A stretch of DNA of 50,261 bases from an uncultured Oscillospiraceae bacterium (GCA_900548545.1 URKX01000013.1:1-50261), one strand, 5' to 3'. Shown: positions 41,163 through 49,909, counted from the first letter of the stretch. Program-made: numbers and translations. Notes: generated from the sequence alone by a model not told the origin.

Positions 41163-41171
41163 ATTATAGCA
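41163..41171 (-). promoter_or_regulatory. Extended -10 promoter of the lipoprotein/two-component unit
   Basis: On the minus strand TGC precedes a perfect TATAAT (41163-41168). No good -35 box is seen at 16-18 bases, which extended -10 promoters can do without. The start codon is about 75 bases downstream. Confidence 0.6.
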
Positions 41172-41256
41172 CAGTTCCCCGCAAAAATCACCACCCAATC
41201 TGGCCGTCAGCCGAGCCCACAGCAGGGGCCAGCCGGGGCAAATTGCGCGGCGGGCG

Positions 41257-41286
41257 TTGACAAACAGGGGGCTGGGAGGATAGAAT
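41257..41286 (+). promoter_or_regulatory. rsmE promoter
   Basis: TTGACA (41257-41262), 18 bases and TAGAAT (41281-41286), with the rsmE ATG 23 bases beyond. Confidence 0.7.
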
Positions 41287-41308
41287 CAGGGGAGAAAGGG
41301 GGAGGGCC

Positions 41309-42055
41309 ATGCCTCGATTTTTTGTGGACGAAACGCCCGCTTCGGAATTTTTCATTGGCGGGGAGGACGGCAGGCACATTGCCAAGTCCCTGCGGATGCG
41401 GCCGGGGGAGGAACTGATTTTGTGCGACGGCCAGGGCCGGGACTACCCGGGGGTGGTCCTCTCCTGCACCGGGGAGGGGGCCTTGGTCCAGGTGGGGGAG
41501 GCTGTCCCCACAAGCAGCGAGCCGGCGGCGAAAGTCACCGTGTGCCAGTGCCTGGCCAAGGGCGACAAGCTGGAAACCGTCACCCAAAAAGCAGTGGAGC
41601 TGGGGGCGGCGGAGGTCTGGCCGGTGGAGAGCGCCCGGTGTGTTGTGCGGCTGGATGAGAAGTCCGCCGGGAAGAAAACGACCCGGCTGCAAAAGATCGC
41701 CCGGGAAGCGGCCATGCAAAGCGGCCGGGGGATCATCCCCCGGGTGCTGGAACCGGCGTCTTTGAAAAAAGCCCTGGAAACCGCCGCCCGGGAAGGGGAG
41801 ATCCTGTTTTTCTACGAGCGGGGGGAAGAGAGCCTGAAAGCTGCCCTGAAAACCGCCGGGCAGCGGCTGTTCGTGTTCGTGGGGCCGGAAGGGGGCTTCT
41901 CCCCAGAAGAGGCGGCCCTGGCCCGGTCCCTGGGAGGAAAGGTGCTCACCCTGGGGCCTAGGATCCTCCGCACGGAAACCGCCCCCTTGGCGGCGCTGGC
42001 CTGTATTTTTTACGAGAAAGGCGACATGGAATTGGAAGGGAGGAACCAGCTTTGA
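41309..42055 (+). CDS. rsmE: 16S rRNA (uracil-1498-N3)-methyltransferase RsmE
   Basis: A SPOUT methyltransferase that modifies U1498 of 16S rRNA, 248 residues. It starts MPRFFVDE, has a PUA-like N-terminal domain (HIAKSLRMRPGEELILCDG), then the knotted SAM site with VGPEGGFSPEE and LGPRILRTETAPLAAL, both RsmE hallmarks. GGGGGAGG lies upstream of ATG 41309. The stop overlaps the TTG start of the SDR gene. Confidence 0.95.
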   Translation: MPRFFVDETPASEFFIGGEDGRHIAKSLRMRPGEELILCDGQGRDYPGVVLSCTGEGALVQVGEAVPTSSEPAAKVTVCQCLAKGDKLETVTQKAVELGAAEVWPVESARCVVRLDEKSAGKKTTRLQKIAREAAMQSGRGIIPRVLEPASLKKALETAAREGEILFFYERGEESLKAALKTAGQRLFVFVGPEGGFSPEEAALARSLGGKVLTLGPRILRTETAPLAALACIFYEKGDMELEGRNQL

Positions 42056-42777
42056 AAAGCGTCTTGGTGACCGGGGCCTCGGGAGGCCTGGGTCGGGCCA
42101 TGGCCCTGGAGCTTGCCCATCGTGGGTGGGGGGTGGCCCTCCACTACCACAAGAACCGGGAGGCTGCCCTGGCTGTGGAGGAGGACATCCGCCGGCTGGG
42201 GGGCGTGGCCCATACCTATCAGGCGGACTTGACCCAGGAGGCCCAGGTGGAGGCCCTGTTTGAGGCTGCCGAGAGGGACTTCGGCTTTTTAGAGGGCCTG
42301 GTGAACAACGCTGGTACAGCCTGGAAGGGCCTGTTTACCGACATGGCCCTGGCTGACTGGCAGGGGGTGCTGGATGCGGATTTGACCAGCGTATTTTTGT
42401 GCTGCCGCCGGGCGCTGCCCCCTATGATCCGGCAAAAGCGGGGGAGCATCGTCAACGTCAGCTCCATGTGGGGCCAGGTGGGCGCCTCCTGCGAAGCGGC
42501 CTACTCTGCGGCGAAAGCGGGGGTCATCGGCCTGACGAAAGCCCTGGCTAAAGAGGAAGGCCCTTCGGGGGTGCGGGTCAACTGCCTGGCCCCCGGGGTG
42601 ATCGACACCCCCATGAACGGGGACCTTTCCCCGGCGGACCTGGACGCCCTTCGGGAGGAAACGCCCTTGGAGCAGATCGGCACCCCGGAAGAGGCGGCCC
42701 AGGCCGCGGCCTTCCTGCTGGAACAAGAGTTCCTCACCGGGCAGGTGCTGGGGCTCAACGGCGGGCTGGTGATCTGA
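42052..42777 (+). CDS. Short-chain dehydrogenase/reductase, FabG-like
   Basis: A 241-residue NAD(P)-dependent oxidoreductase. Cofactor motif TGASGGLG, NNAG motif in LVNNAGTA, catalytic Ser in NVSSMWG, and Tyr and Lys in YSAAKAG. The start is TTG 42052, overlapping the rsmE stop by 4 bases with GGAAGGGAGG upstream. It is distinct from the fabG at 45903. It could act as an EF-P 5-aminopentanone reductase or another ketoreductase; the sequence alone does not settle this. Confidence 0.85.
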   Translation: MKSVLVTGASGGLGRAMALELAHRGWGVALHYHKNREAALAVEEDIRRLGGVAHTYQADLTQEAQVEALFEAAERDFGFLEGLVNNAGTAWKGLFTDMALADWQGVLDADLTSVFLCCRRALPPMIRQKRGSIVNVSSMWGQVGASCEAAYSAAKAGVIGLTKALAKEEGPSGVRVNCLAPGVIDTPMNGDLSPADLDALREETPLEQIGTPEEAAQAAAFLLEQEFLTGQVLGLNGGLVI

Positions 42778-42843
42778 GCGTTTTTTGGGGAAAACCATGG
42801 GAAACTATTGTCCCCTGGGGCAGGGACCAAAGGGGGGGAGGGT

Positions 42844-42872
42844 TTGACAAATCCTCCCTTTTCTTATAAAAT
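42844..42872 (+). promoter_or_regulatory. fabH promoter
   Basis: TTGACA (42844-42849), 17 bases and TAAAAT (42867-42872), about 98 bases before fabH. No FapR-type palindrome was seen. Confidence 0.75.
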
Positions 42873-42969
42873 AAAGAGGTTAACCACCCCTTGGGAGAAG
42901 CGCCGGGGACGCCGGGGAAAAAACAGGGGGCCGGCAGAAATTACAAGTATTTTAACAGGAGATCGGGAT

Positions 42970-43926
42970 ATGAGCTTTCAGATTCTGGGTACAGGCAGCT
43001 TCGCACCGGAAAAGGTCCTCACAAACGGCGACCTTTCCAATATGGTAGAAACTTCAGACGAGTGGATCACAAAGCGGGTGGGTGTGAAAGAGCGCCATGT
43101 GTGCACCACCGAGAGCAATACGGACATGGGCGTGGCCGCGGCGTTGGCGGCCCTGGAAAACGCCGGTGTCAGACCCCAGGAGCTGGATCTGATCATTGGC
43201 GCCACCATCAGCGCCGACACCATCTCCCCCGGGCTGGCGGGCATGGTGCAGAACCGCATTGGCGCCGCCTGCCCTTGCTTTGACATGAACGTGGCTTGCC
43301 CGGGGTTCCTGTTCGCCCTGGACGTGGCCGCCGGGTTCTTTGCCCGCAAGGTGGTGAAGAAGGTGCTGGTGGTCAGCTCTGAGCGGATGAGCGGCCTGAT
43401 CGACTGGGCCGACCGGGGCACCTGCGTCATCTTCGGCGACGGCGCCGGGGCCGCTGTGCTGGGGGAAGGGGACAACTACCTCTCCTCCACCCTGAGCACC
43501 ATTGGCGGGGACAACGTGATCTCTATCCCCACCAAGTGGGACAATTCCCCGTTCTATGAAAAGGAACTGAAAAAGAACTGCGTGTTCATGGCCGGCCAGG
43601 AAACCTATAAGTTCGCGGTCACCTCCATGGTGCGGGACGTGCGGCTGGTGATGGAGCAGGCCGGGATCACCGGGGACCAGGTGAAGGCCGTCATCCCCCA
43701 CCAGGCCAACTATCGGATCATCAACGAGGCCCGGCGCCGCATCCCGGAGATTTCCCCGGAGAAGTTCTTGACGAACATCGACCGGTTTGGCAACACCTCT
43801 TCCGCCAGCGAGCCCATCCTGCTGGACGAGGCCAACCGCCAGGGGCTTTTGCAGCGGGGGGATTACGTGGTGCTCACCGCCTTTGGGGGCGGGCTTTCCA
43901 CCGCAGCCAGCGTGATCCGTTGGTGA
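42970..43926 (+). CDS. fabH: 3-oxoacyl-ACP synthase III
   Basis: Starts fatty-acid synthesis by condensing an acyl-CoA with malonyl-ACP, 318 residues. The catalytic triad is visible: Cys in NVACPGF, His in IPHQANYRI, Asn in FGNTSSAS. The N-terminal ETSDEWITKRVGVKERH region is typical. AGGAGA precedes ATG 42970, and the longer upstream frame crosses the promoter and is rejected. It leads the fab cluster, but acpP does not follow. Confidence 0.95.
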   Translation: MSFQILGTGSFAPEKVLTNGDLSNMVETSDEWITKRVGVKERHVCTTESNTDMGVAAALAALENAGVRPQELDLIIGATISADTISPGLAGMVQNRIGAACPCFDMNVACPGFLFALDVAAGFFARKVVKKVLVVSSERMSGLIDWADRGTCVIFGDGAGAAVLGEGDNYLSSTLSTIGGDNVISIPTKWDNSPFYEKELKKNCVFMAGQETYKFAVTSMVRDVRLVMEQAGITGDQVKAVIPHQANYRIINEARRRIPEISPEKFLTNIDRFGNTSSASEPILLDEANRQGLLQRGDYVVLTAFGGGLSTAASVIRW

Positions 43927-43942
43927 GACGCGGGGGCGCCTT

Positions 43943-43967
43943 AAAAAATAGGCGGGGCTTCCCCGCT
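43943..43967 (-). terminator. Terminator-like hairpin facing leftward between fabH and fabK
   Basis: GCGGGG and CCCCGC around a 3-base loop, followed by TATTTTTT on the minus strand only. No minus-strand gene ends here. It may be a structure within the fabH-fabK message or a relic. Confidence 0.4.
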
Positions 43968-44002
43968 GTGGATAGAACCATAAGAGAAAGGATTGAAGCC
44001 TT

Positions 44003-44947
44003 ATGATCAGAACGCCCATTTGCGACCTTTTGGGCATTGAATACCCCATTTTCCAGGGCGGTATGGCCTGGATCTCCGATGGCAAGCTGGCGGCGGCCGT
44101 GTCCAACGGCGGCGGCCTGGGGATTATCTCCGCCATGAATGCCGATGCCGAATATCTCAAAAAGCAGATAGACCTGGCCAGAAGCCTGACGGACAAGCCT
44201 TTCGGCGTCAACATCATGCTGATGTCCCCCTTTGCCGAAGAGGTGGCAAAGCTGACGGCGGAGGAGAAGGTGGCCGTGGTTACAACCGGAGCGGGAAATC
44301 CTTCCCGTTTTATGCCCATGTGGCTGGAGGCGGGCATCAAGGTGATTCCCGTGGTGGCCTCTGTGGGAATGGCAAAGCTGGTGACAAAAGCGGGCGCCGC
44401 GGCGGTGATCGCCGAGGGCGGAGAATCCGGAGGCCATGTGGGGGATCTCACTACCATGGTGCTGGTGCCCCAGGTGTGCGACGCCACGGATCTGCCGGTT
44501 TTAGCAGCGGGCGGCATCGGAGACGGCCGGGGTGTTGCGGCGGCTTTCCTGCTGGGCGCCGTGGGCGTGCAGGTGGGAACCCGGTTTCTGGTGGCCGAGG
44601 AATGCGGCGTTCACCCCAATTATAAGAAAAAGGTGTTGAAAGCCAACGATATTGCTACGATGGTCACCGGCAAACGGCTGGGGCATCCGGTGAGGCAGAT
44701 AAAAAACCAGTTCGCCAAGGAGTATGCCAAGGCGGAATACAGTTCAATTTCCGATGAGGAGCTGGAAAAGCTGGGCGGCGGCGCGCTGTACCGTGCGGCT
44801 GTGGAGGGGGACGAAAAGACCGGCGATTTTCTGGCAGGCCAGATTTCCGGCATGATCCATAAGGAACAGCCTGCGGCAGAGATCATCCGGGAGATGTTTG
44901 AGGGTGCGGAGGAAGTCCTGAAAGGAGCGGGAAAATGGGTAAAATAG
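44003..44947 (+). CDS. fabK: Enoyl-ACP reductase II
   Basis: Flavin-dependent enzyme that reduces enoyl-ACP in the last step of each elongation cycle, 314 residues. It belongs to the nitronate monooxygenase-like TIM-barrel family. Landmarks are PIFQGGMAWISDGKLAAAVSNGGGLG, EGGESGGHVG and AAGGIGDGRG, with the phosphate-binding GTRF. AAAGGA lies upstream of ATG 44003. It overlaps fabD by 13 bases. From here rightward the sequence looks less GC-rich than fabH and earlier genes. Confidence 0.95.
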   Translation: MIRTPICDLLGIEYPIFQGGMAWISDGKLAAAVSNGGGLGIISAMNADAEYLKKQIDLARSLTDKPFGVNIMLMSPFAEEVAKLTAEEKVAVVTTGAGNPSRFMPMWLEAGIKVIPVVASVGMAKLVTKAGAAAVIAEGGESGGHVGDLTTMVLVPQVCDATDLPVLAAGGIGDGRGVAAAFLLGAVGVQVGTRFLVAEECGVHPNYKKKVLKANDIATMVTGKRLGHPVRQIKNQFAKEYAKAEYSSISDEELEKLGGGALYRAAVEGDEKTGDFLAGQISGMIHKEQPAAEIIREMFEGAEEVLKGAGKWVK

Positions 44948-45846
44948 CTTTCGTTTTCTCCGGCCAGGGCGCGCAATACGGCGGTATGGGAAAGTCCCTG
45001 TTTGAGGCGAGCGGCGCTGCCAGACAGGTCTTTGAAACAGCGGACTCCATTCGTCCCGGCACCTCGTTGCAGTGCTTTGAGGGAACCACGGAGGAGCTTT
45101 CCATTACCAGAAATACGCAGCCCTGCCTGTACTGCGTGGACCTTGCTGCTGCCAGGGCGCTGGAAGAGGCTGGGATTCATGCTGATTTTGCCGCAGGCTT
45201 TTCTCTGGGAGAGATTGCCGCGCTGACCTTTTCCGGCATCTTTACCGGGACAGAGGGATTTTCCTTTGTCTGTGCGCGTGCGGAAGCCATGCAGGAAGCT
45301 GCGGAACAGAATCCGGGCGCTATGGCCGCCGTTCTGAAACTGCCGAACGGGCAGGTGGAGCAGCTGTGCGGTGAGTTTTCGCAGGTGTGGCCTGTGAACT
45401 ATAACTGTCCCGGCCAGCTGGTTGTGGCGGGGGAAAAAGAAGAGCTGGGGGCCTTCCGGCAGAGGGTGGCTGAAGCCGGAGGAAAAGCGGTCCCGCTGGC
45501 TGTGAGCGGCGGCTTCCACTCCCCGTTTATGGCGAGCGCCGCGGAGAAGCTTGAGAAGAAGCTGGAAAGCGTTTCTTTTGGAACCCCGAGGATTCCGGTA
45601 TTCGCCAACTTTAACGCACAGCCCTATGGGGAGAATGCGGGCGAGCTGATCGTCCGGCAGGTGAAGAGCCCGGTGCGCTGGCAGGAGACGGTGGAAGCCC
45701 TGGCAGCTCAGGGAGCAGATACTTTTCTGGAATGCGGCGCGGGGAAAACCCTGTGCGGCCTGATCAAAAAGACTGTCAAGGGAGCGAGAGTTTTCCAGGT
45801 GGAAAATGCGGAAACCCTGCAGGCGGCTGTGGAAGCGCTGCTGTAA
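44935..45846 (+). CDS. fabD: Malonyl-CoA:ACP transacylase
   Basis: Transfers malonyl from CoA to ACP, 303 residues. It starts KIAFVFSGQGAQYGGMG. The nucleophile motif is GFSLGE, with Phe where many enzymes have His. The catalytic His is in SGGFHSPFM, and GADTFLECGAGKTL is the conserved C-terminal motif. It overlaps fabK by 13 bases and precedes fabG by 56 bases. Confidence 0.95.
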   Translation: MGKIAFVFSGQGAQYGGMGKSLFEASGAARQVFETADSIRPGTSLQCFEGTTEELSITRNTQPCLYCVDLAAARALEEAGIHADFAAGFSLGEIAALTFSGIFTGTEGFSFVCARAEAMQEAAEQNPGAMAAVLKLPNGQVEQLCGEFSQVWPVNYNCPGQLVVAGEKEELGAFRQRVAEAGGKAVPLAVSGGFHSPFMASAAEKLEKKLESVSFGTPRIPVFANFNAQPYGENAGELIVRQVKSPVRWQETVEALAAQGADTFLECGAGKTLCGLIKKTVKGARVFQVENAETLQAAVEALL

Positions 45847-45902
45847 GGAAATAACAGAAATTAGCCGCGGCCCCGGAAAACGGGGCGGACAGGAGGTTTA
45901 TT

Positions 45903-46640
45903 ATGAAGCTGGAAGGAAGGCTGGCGCTGGTTACCGGCGCGTCTCAGGGCCTTGGAAAGTCCATTGCTCTGAAGCTGGCGGAAAACGGGGCGGATATCGC
46001 AGTAATCTATGTAGGGGACGAGGCGCCTGCGCTGGAAGTCTGCCGTGAGATCGAAGCCATGGGCCGCAGGGCAAAAGCCTATTTCTGCGACGTGCGGGAT
46101 GAGAAGGCTGTGGAGGAAACGGTGAAGGCAGTGTCCAGGGATTTGGGCAAGGCGGACATCCTGGTGAATAACGCCGGTGTGACGCGGGACGGGCTGATGC
46201 TTACCATGAAGGATGAGGACTATGATTTGGTGCTGGATATCAACCTGAAGGGCGCCTTCCATATGATCCGCGCCTGCTACCGCGATTTCATGAGGAAAAG
46301 ATACGGGAAGATTATCAATATCAGCTCCATTGCGGGCCTGGTGGGAAATATCGGCCAGGTCAACTATGCTGCCTCCAAAGCGGGACTGATCGGCCTTTCC
46401 AAATCGGTGGCCAAGGAGTTGGGCAGCAGAGGAGTCTGCTGCAACTGTATCGCCCCCGGCTTTATCGAAACGGCGATGACCAAGGATATCAAGGAGGATA
46501 ATCCCCTCCTGCAGCAGGTGCCCATGAAGAAGATGGGCAAACCCGAGGATGTGGCCAATGTAGCGCTGTTCCTGGCCTCTCCGGAGTCCGATTATATCAC
46601 GGGAGAGACAATCCGGGTGGACGGCGGACTTGCAATCTGA
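45903..46640 (+). CDS. fabG: 3-oxoacyl-ACP reductase
   Basis: NADPH-dependent reductase of the elongation cycle, 245 residues. Cofactor motif TGASQGLG, NNAG in LVNNAGVTRDGL, catalytic Ser in NISSIAG, Tyr and Lys in NYAASKAG. ASKAGLIGLSKSVAKE and the C-terminal GETIRVDGGLAI are typical of FabG. AGGAGG lies 7 bases before ATG 45903. A 159-base gap with repeat sequence follows before fabF. Confidence 0.95.
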   Translation: MKLEGRLALVTGASQGLGKSIALKLAENGADIAVIYVGDEAPALEVCREIEAMGRRAKAYFCDVRDEKAVEETVKAVSRDLGKADILVNNAGVTRDGLMLTMKDEDYDLVLDINLKGAFHMIRACYRDFMRKRYGKIINISSIAGLVGNIGQVNYAASKAGLIGLSKSVAKELGSRGVCCNCIAPGFIETAMTKDIKEDNPLLQQVPMKKMGKPEDVANVALFLASPESDYITGETIRVDGGLAI

Positions 46641-46740
46641 TTTTTAGAGGTTGGAGGCTGGACGTTGGATTTTAGATAAGAGCTTAAGGCTCTTGGTTAA
46701 TAGAGAATGACTGACAGCTGGTAAAGACGTCGGGAAATCG

Positions 46741-46786
46741 GTGTGCGGAAGCGCAGGATTGTCCCGCGGATGAAAAGTCTTTGGAA
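46741..46786 (+). repeat. Direct repeat upstream of fabF (copy A)
   Basis: A stretch of about 46 bases containing GGAAGCGC, TTG, CGCGGA and AAAAGTCTTTGG matches the sequence at 48163-48209 downstream of fabF in the same order. The hairpin that usually follows the motif is absent in this copy. The rest of the fabG-fabF gap holds a weak stem (AAGAGC/GCTCTT) but no gene. Confidence 0.65.
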
Positions 46787-46799
46787 GGATGGTTTCAAT

Positions 46800-48035
46800 T
46801 TGAATCGAGTAGTTATCACAGGGATGGGAGCTGTCACGCCGGTAGGAAATGACGTTTCTGCTTTCTGGGAAAGCCTGAAAACCGGAAAGTGCGGAATCGG
46901 CCCCATCACAAAATTTGATACCGCTGAATATAAAACAAAGGTTGCCGCAGAGATTAAGGATTTTGACCCGCTTCTGTACATGGAGAAGTCCGACGTGCGC
47001 AAATATGACCTGTTCTGCCAATATGCTTTGGCGGCGGCAACTCAAGCAGTGGAGGAGAGCGGTATTCGGGGCACTTTGCCTCCCGAACGGATCGGCACCT
47101 ATTTTGGCTCCGGCATTGGGGGCATCAATACCTTTGCCCAAGAGGAACAGATTTTGCTGGAACGCGGTCCGCGCAGGGTCTCTCCGTTTTTTATTCCCGC
47201 GTTGATCATCAACATGGCGGCAGGGCTCATCGCCATCAAATATGATTTCCAGGGCGCGGCAATTCCCTCTGTTACCGCCTGCGCCACAGGCAATAATGCC
47301 ATCGGAGAAGCTTACCGTGCCATTAAACACGGCTACCTGGACGCGGTGCTGGCGGGGGGTTCGGAAGCCGCCATTCTGCCCATTGGCGTGGCAGGATTTT
47401 CCAATATGAAAGCGCTCTCCACCACAGAAGACCCGGCTGCCGCCTGCGTGCCCTTTGACGCAAGGAGAAACGGCTTTGTCATGGGCGAGGGAGCAGGGGC
47501 GCTGATGCTGGAGGAATATGAACATGCAAAGGCCCGCGGCGCCAAAATCTATGGGGAAATTTGCGGATATGGTGTCACCTGCGACGCCCACCACATCACG
47601 GCTCCCCATCCGGAGGCAGTCGGCGGGGCCAGAGCTTTGAAAATGGCCTATGATGAGGCAGGCGGATGCAAGGACGCCTCAAAACTCTATGTGAACGCCC
47701 ATGGCACCAGCACTCCGCTGAATGACGCCAGCGAGACGCTGGCCATCAAGAAAGGCCTGGGAGAAGAGACGGCCAGGAAGTGTATGGTGAGTTCCACGAA
47801 ATCTATGACAGGGCATATGCTGGGCGCGGCCGGCGCTGTGGAAGCCATCGCCTGCATCCTGGCGGTGAAAGAGGGAATCGTTCCCCCCACCATCGGCTAT
47901 CAGGAGCCGGATCCTGAATGCGATCTGGATTACGTGCCCAACGCGGCAAGAAAGGCCGAGGTGGAGCTGGCTCTTTCCGCTTCTCTGGGCTTCGGCGGCC
48001 ATAACGCTTATCTGGCTTTCCGCAATGCAGACTAA
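46800..48035 (+). CDS. fabF: 3-oxoacyl-ACP synthase II
   Basis: Elongating condensing enzyme, 411 residues. Active site Cys is in SVTACATGNNAIG, His residues in NAHGTSTPLND and STKSMTGHMLGAAG. The family N-terminus is RVVITGMGAVTPVG, which begins one codon after TTG 46800. That start has AAGGA about 11 bases upstream. In-frame ATGs further back add a stretch lying in repeat sequence. Flanked on both sides by the same repeat. Confidence 0.94.
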   Translation: MNRVVITGMGAVTPVGNDVSAFWESLKTGKCGIGPITKFDTAEYKTKVAAEIKDFDPLLYMEKSDVRKYDLFCQYALAAATQAVEESGIRGTLPPERIGTYFGSGIGGINTFAQEEQILLERGPRRVSPFFIPALIINMAAGLIAIKYDFQGAAIPSVTACATGNNAIGEAYRAIKHGYLDAVLAGGSEAAILPIGVAGFSNMKALSTTEDPAAACVPFDARRNGFVMGEGAGALMLEEYEHAKARGAKIYGEICGYGVTCDAHHITAPHPEAVGGARALKMAYDEAGGCKDASKLYVNAHGTSTPLNDASETLAIKKGLGEETARKCMVSSTKSMTGHMLGAAGAVEAIACILAVKEGIVPPTIGYQEPDPECDLDYVPNAARKAEVELALSASLGFGGHNAYLAFRNAD

Positions 48036-48162
48036 AAGGCAGCGCCGGTGTGCCGCCGTTGGCGTTGCTTGCGGCGTACCGCCGCTGTGTTTTGCGTAAC
48101 GATGGAGCTTGCATCACGCGAAATGGGGACAGCTTCCAGTTTATGTTGAACGGAAGCAAGTG

Positions 48163-48317
48163 CGGGTGTCCGGAAGCGCCGTGTTGCCCTGCGGAGTAAA
48201 AGTCTTTGGGTTACCTTTCTTTAGAAAGGTAATGGCGCCGGGGAGCGGGCCAAAAGTTTGGAGAAGTCCGAAGTCGGAATAAAAGTCTTTGGTCACCTGT
48301 CTTACAGAAAGGCGACC
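48163..48317 (+). repeat. Repeat copies B and C with hairpins between fabF and accB
   Basis: Copy B (48163-48232) repeats the sequence before fabF and adds a perfect 10-bp hairpin, TTACCTTTCT and AGAAAGGTAA (48211-48232). Copy C (48281-48317) has AAAAGTCTTTGG followed by a similar hairpin, GGTCACCTGTCT and AGAAAGGCGACC, with compensating-looking differences. The whole 299-base gap (48036-48334) holds no gene. Confidence 0.72.
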
Positions 48318-48334
48318 AGAAAGGTTGAACAGAG

Positions 48335-48784
48335 ATGGATGTAAAAGCGATTGAAAGCCTTGCGCGGATCATGAAGGAAAACGAGCTCAGCCTGCTGGAG
48401 CTTTCAGAGGAGGGTGTTTCCCTGAAGCTGGAGCGGAACCAGGGCGTCTGCTACCCTGTGCCGGCCACGCCGGAAGCTCCTGTCTCCGTTGTGTCACAGT
48501 TCACCTCCGCCCCTGCGAATGTGTCCGCATCCGCAGAGGAACTGGAGGGCACTCTGGTGCTTTCCCCTACGGTTGGAGTGTTCTACGCCGCGGCCTCTCC
48601 CGACAGCAAGCCCTTTGTGGAGATTGGGGACCGGGTCAAAAAGGGCGATGTACTCTGTGTGATCGAGGCCATGAAGCTCATGAATGAAATTCCCGCTGAA
48701 ACGGATGGCGTCATTGTAGAAATTTGCGTGGGGAACGGCCAGGTAGTGGAGTATAACCAGCCCCTGTTCCGCATTAAAAGCTGA
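48335..48784 (+). CDS. accB: Acetyl-CoA carboxylase biotin carboxyl carrier protein
   Basis: Carries the biotin of acetyl-CoA carboxylase, which makes malonyl-CoA, 149 residues. The biotinylation site is EAMKLMNE, in the C-terminal beta-barrel (SPTVGVFYAAASPDSKPFVEIGD). A Pro/Ala/Ser-rich linker joins it to the N-terminal IESLARIMKENELSLLEL helix. AAAGG lies upstream of ATG 48335. An HD-domain gene follows after 2 bases. Confidence 0.95.
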   Translation: MDVKAIESLARIMKENELSLLELSEEGVSLKLERNQGVCYPVPATPEAPVSVVSQFTSAPANVSASAEELEGTLVLSPTVGVFYAAASPDSKPFVEIGDRVKKGDVLCVIEAMKLMNEIPAETDGVIVEICVGNGQVVEYNQPLFRIKS

Positions 48785-48786
48785 GG

Positions 48787-49398
48787 ATGCGGGAGATCAA
48801 TCCGAACCTTCTGGCCTACATTCAGCAGGAAATTCTGCCGCAGTACGAAGCCGTTGACGGCGCCCACGGGCCGGAACATATCAGGCGGGTCATCTCCAAC
48901 AGTCTGGAACTGGCACAGCAGCTGGATGTGGATATCAATATGGTGTATACTATTGCGGCCTGCCACGATCTGGGAATCCGGTACGGCAGGGAGAACCATG
49001 AACGCACTTCCGCCGAGCTTTTGATAGAGGATCAGAAGCTGGAACAGTGGTTTACTCCGGAGCAGCGCGAAATCATGAAGCAGGCGGTGGAAGATCACCG
49101 TGCGTCCAGATCAGAAGCGCCCCGCAGCCTGTACGGACGCATCGTCAGCGAGGCGGACCGGGATATCGACCCGGAAGAGATTGTCAAACGCTGTGTGGAA
49201 TACGGAAAAGCGCACGCGCCCGAGCTCACACGCCAGGAGCAGCTGAACAGAGCGGAGGAGCATATCCGGCAGAAGTACGGTGAAGACGGATATTTGCACC
49301 TTTGGCTTCCCTGCAGCAGGAATGAACAGGGCCTTTCCACCCTGCGGGAGTGGCTGCGGACGGGAATCCTGAAACAAAAAGCAGAAAAATACCTGTGA
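48787..49398 (+). CDS. HD-domain phosphohydrolase-like protein
   Basis: A 203-residue HD-superfamily protein. Metal ligands fit H-xn-HD: HGPEHIRRV, then AACHDLGIR and GRENHERTSAE; a further Asp is in SEADRDIDPEE. HD enzymes hydrolyse phosphoesters of nucleotides; the substrate is unknown. It lies 2 bases after accB and 43 bases before fabZ, inside the fatty-acid operon, which is not the usual gene order. A link to lipid metabolism or nucleotide signalling is inferred only from position. Confidence 0.85.
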   Translation: MREINPNLLAYIQQEILPQYEAVDGAHGPEHIRRVISNSLELAQQLDVDINMVYTIAACHDLGIRYGRENHERTSAELLIEDQKLEQWFTPEQREIMKQAVEDHRASRSEAPRSLYGRIVSEADRDIDPEEIVKRCVEYGKAHAPELTRQEQLNRAEEHIRQKYGEDGYLHLWLPCSRNEQGLSTLREWLRTGILKQKAEKYL

Positions 49399-49441
49399 TG
49401 CATACAGCCAGGCGGATTGGAAGAAAAGGAGAGAGAAGCGG

Positions 49442-49861
49442 ATGAACCGAGAAGAGATCAAAAAGATACTTCCCCATCGGGAACCCATGCTGCTGGTGGA
49501 CGAAGTAGAGCTGGTGGACGGGAAATCTCATGGAAAATGCCATATCAGGGGGGACGAGTACTTTCTGCAGGGCCATTTCCCGGGGAATCCCGTGGTGCCG
49601 GGGGTCATCCAGTGCGAGATGCTGGCCCAGTCCGCCTGCGTGCTGTTAGCGCAGGGCGCGTCGGAAGGGGCAACTCCCTTGTTTACCAGCCTGGATAAGG
49701 TGAAGTTCCGGGGGCAGGTTAAACCGGGGGATACGCTGGAAACAGAATGTGAAATTACCCGGCAGCGGGGCAGTTTTTACTTTGCCAAGGGCACCGGGAG
49801 GGTGAACGGAAAAGTGTGCATCAGCGCGGAGTTTTCCTTTGCGTTGGTCAGAGCCGAATGA
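49442..49861 (+). CDS. fabZ: 3-hydroxyacyl-ACP dehydratase
   Basis: Dehydrates 3-hydroxyacyl-ACP, 139 residues with the hot-dog fold. LPHREPMLLVDEV begins the fold, and the catalytic His is in GHFPGNPVVPGVIQCEMLAQ; the active-site Glu is in the last part of that motif. GGAGAGAAG lies upstream of ATG 49442. It follows the HD gene and precedes accC. Confidence 0.95.
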   Translation: MNREEIKKILPHREPMLLVDEVELVDGKSHGKCHIRGDEYFLQGHFPGNPVVPGVIQCEMLAQSACVLLAQGASEGATPLFTSLDKVKFRGQVKPGDTLETECEITRQRGSFYFAKGTGRVNGKVCISAEFSFALVRAE

Positions 49862-49909
49862 GGCGTCCCGGACAGGCGCCGGGAACACTTCCGGAAAGGA
49901 TGAAATGAA

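Noticed and set aside
46743..46799. Earlier ATG starts for fabF
   Set aside because: The extra codons lie in a repeat that also occurs downstream of fabF, and the FabF family N-terminus begins after TTG 46800.
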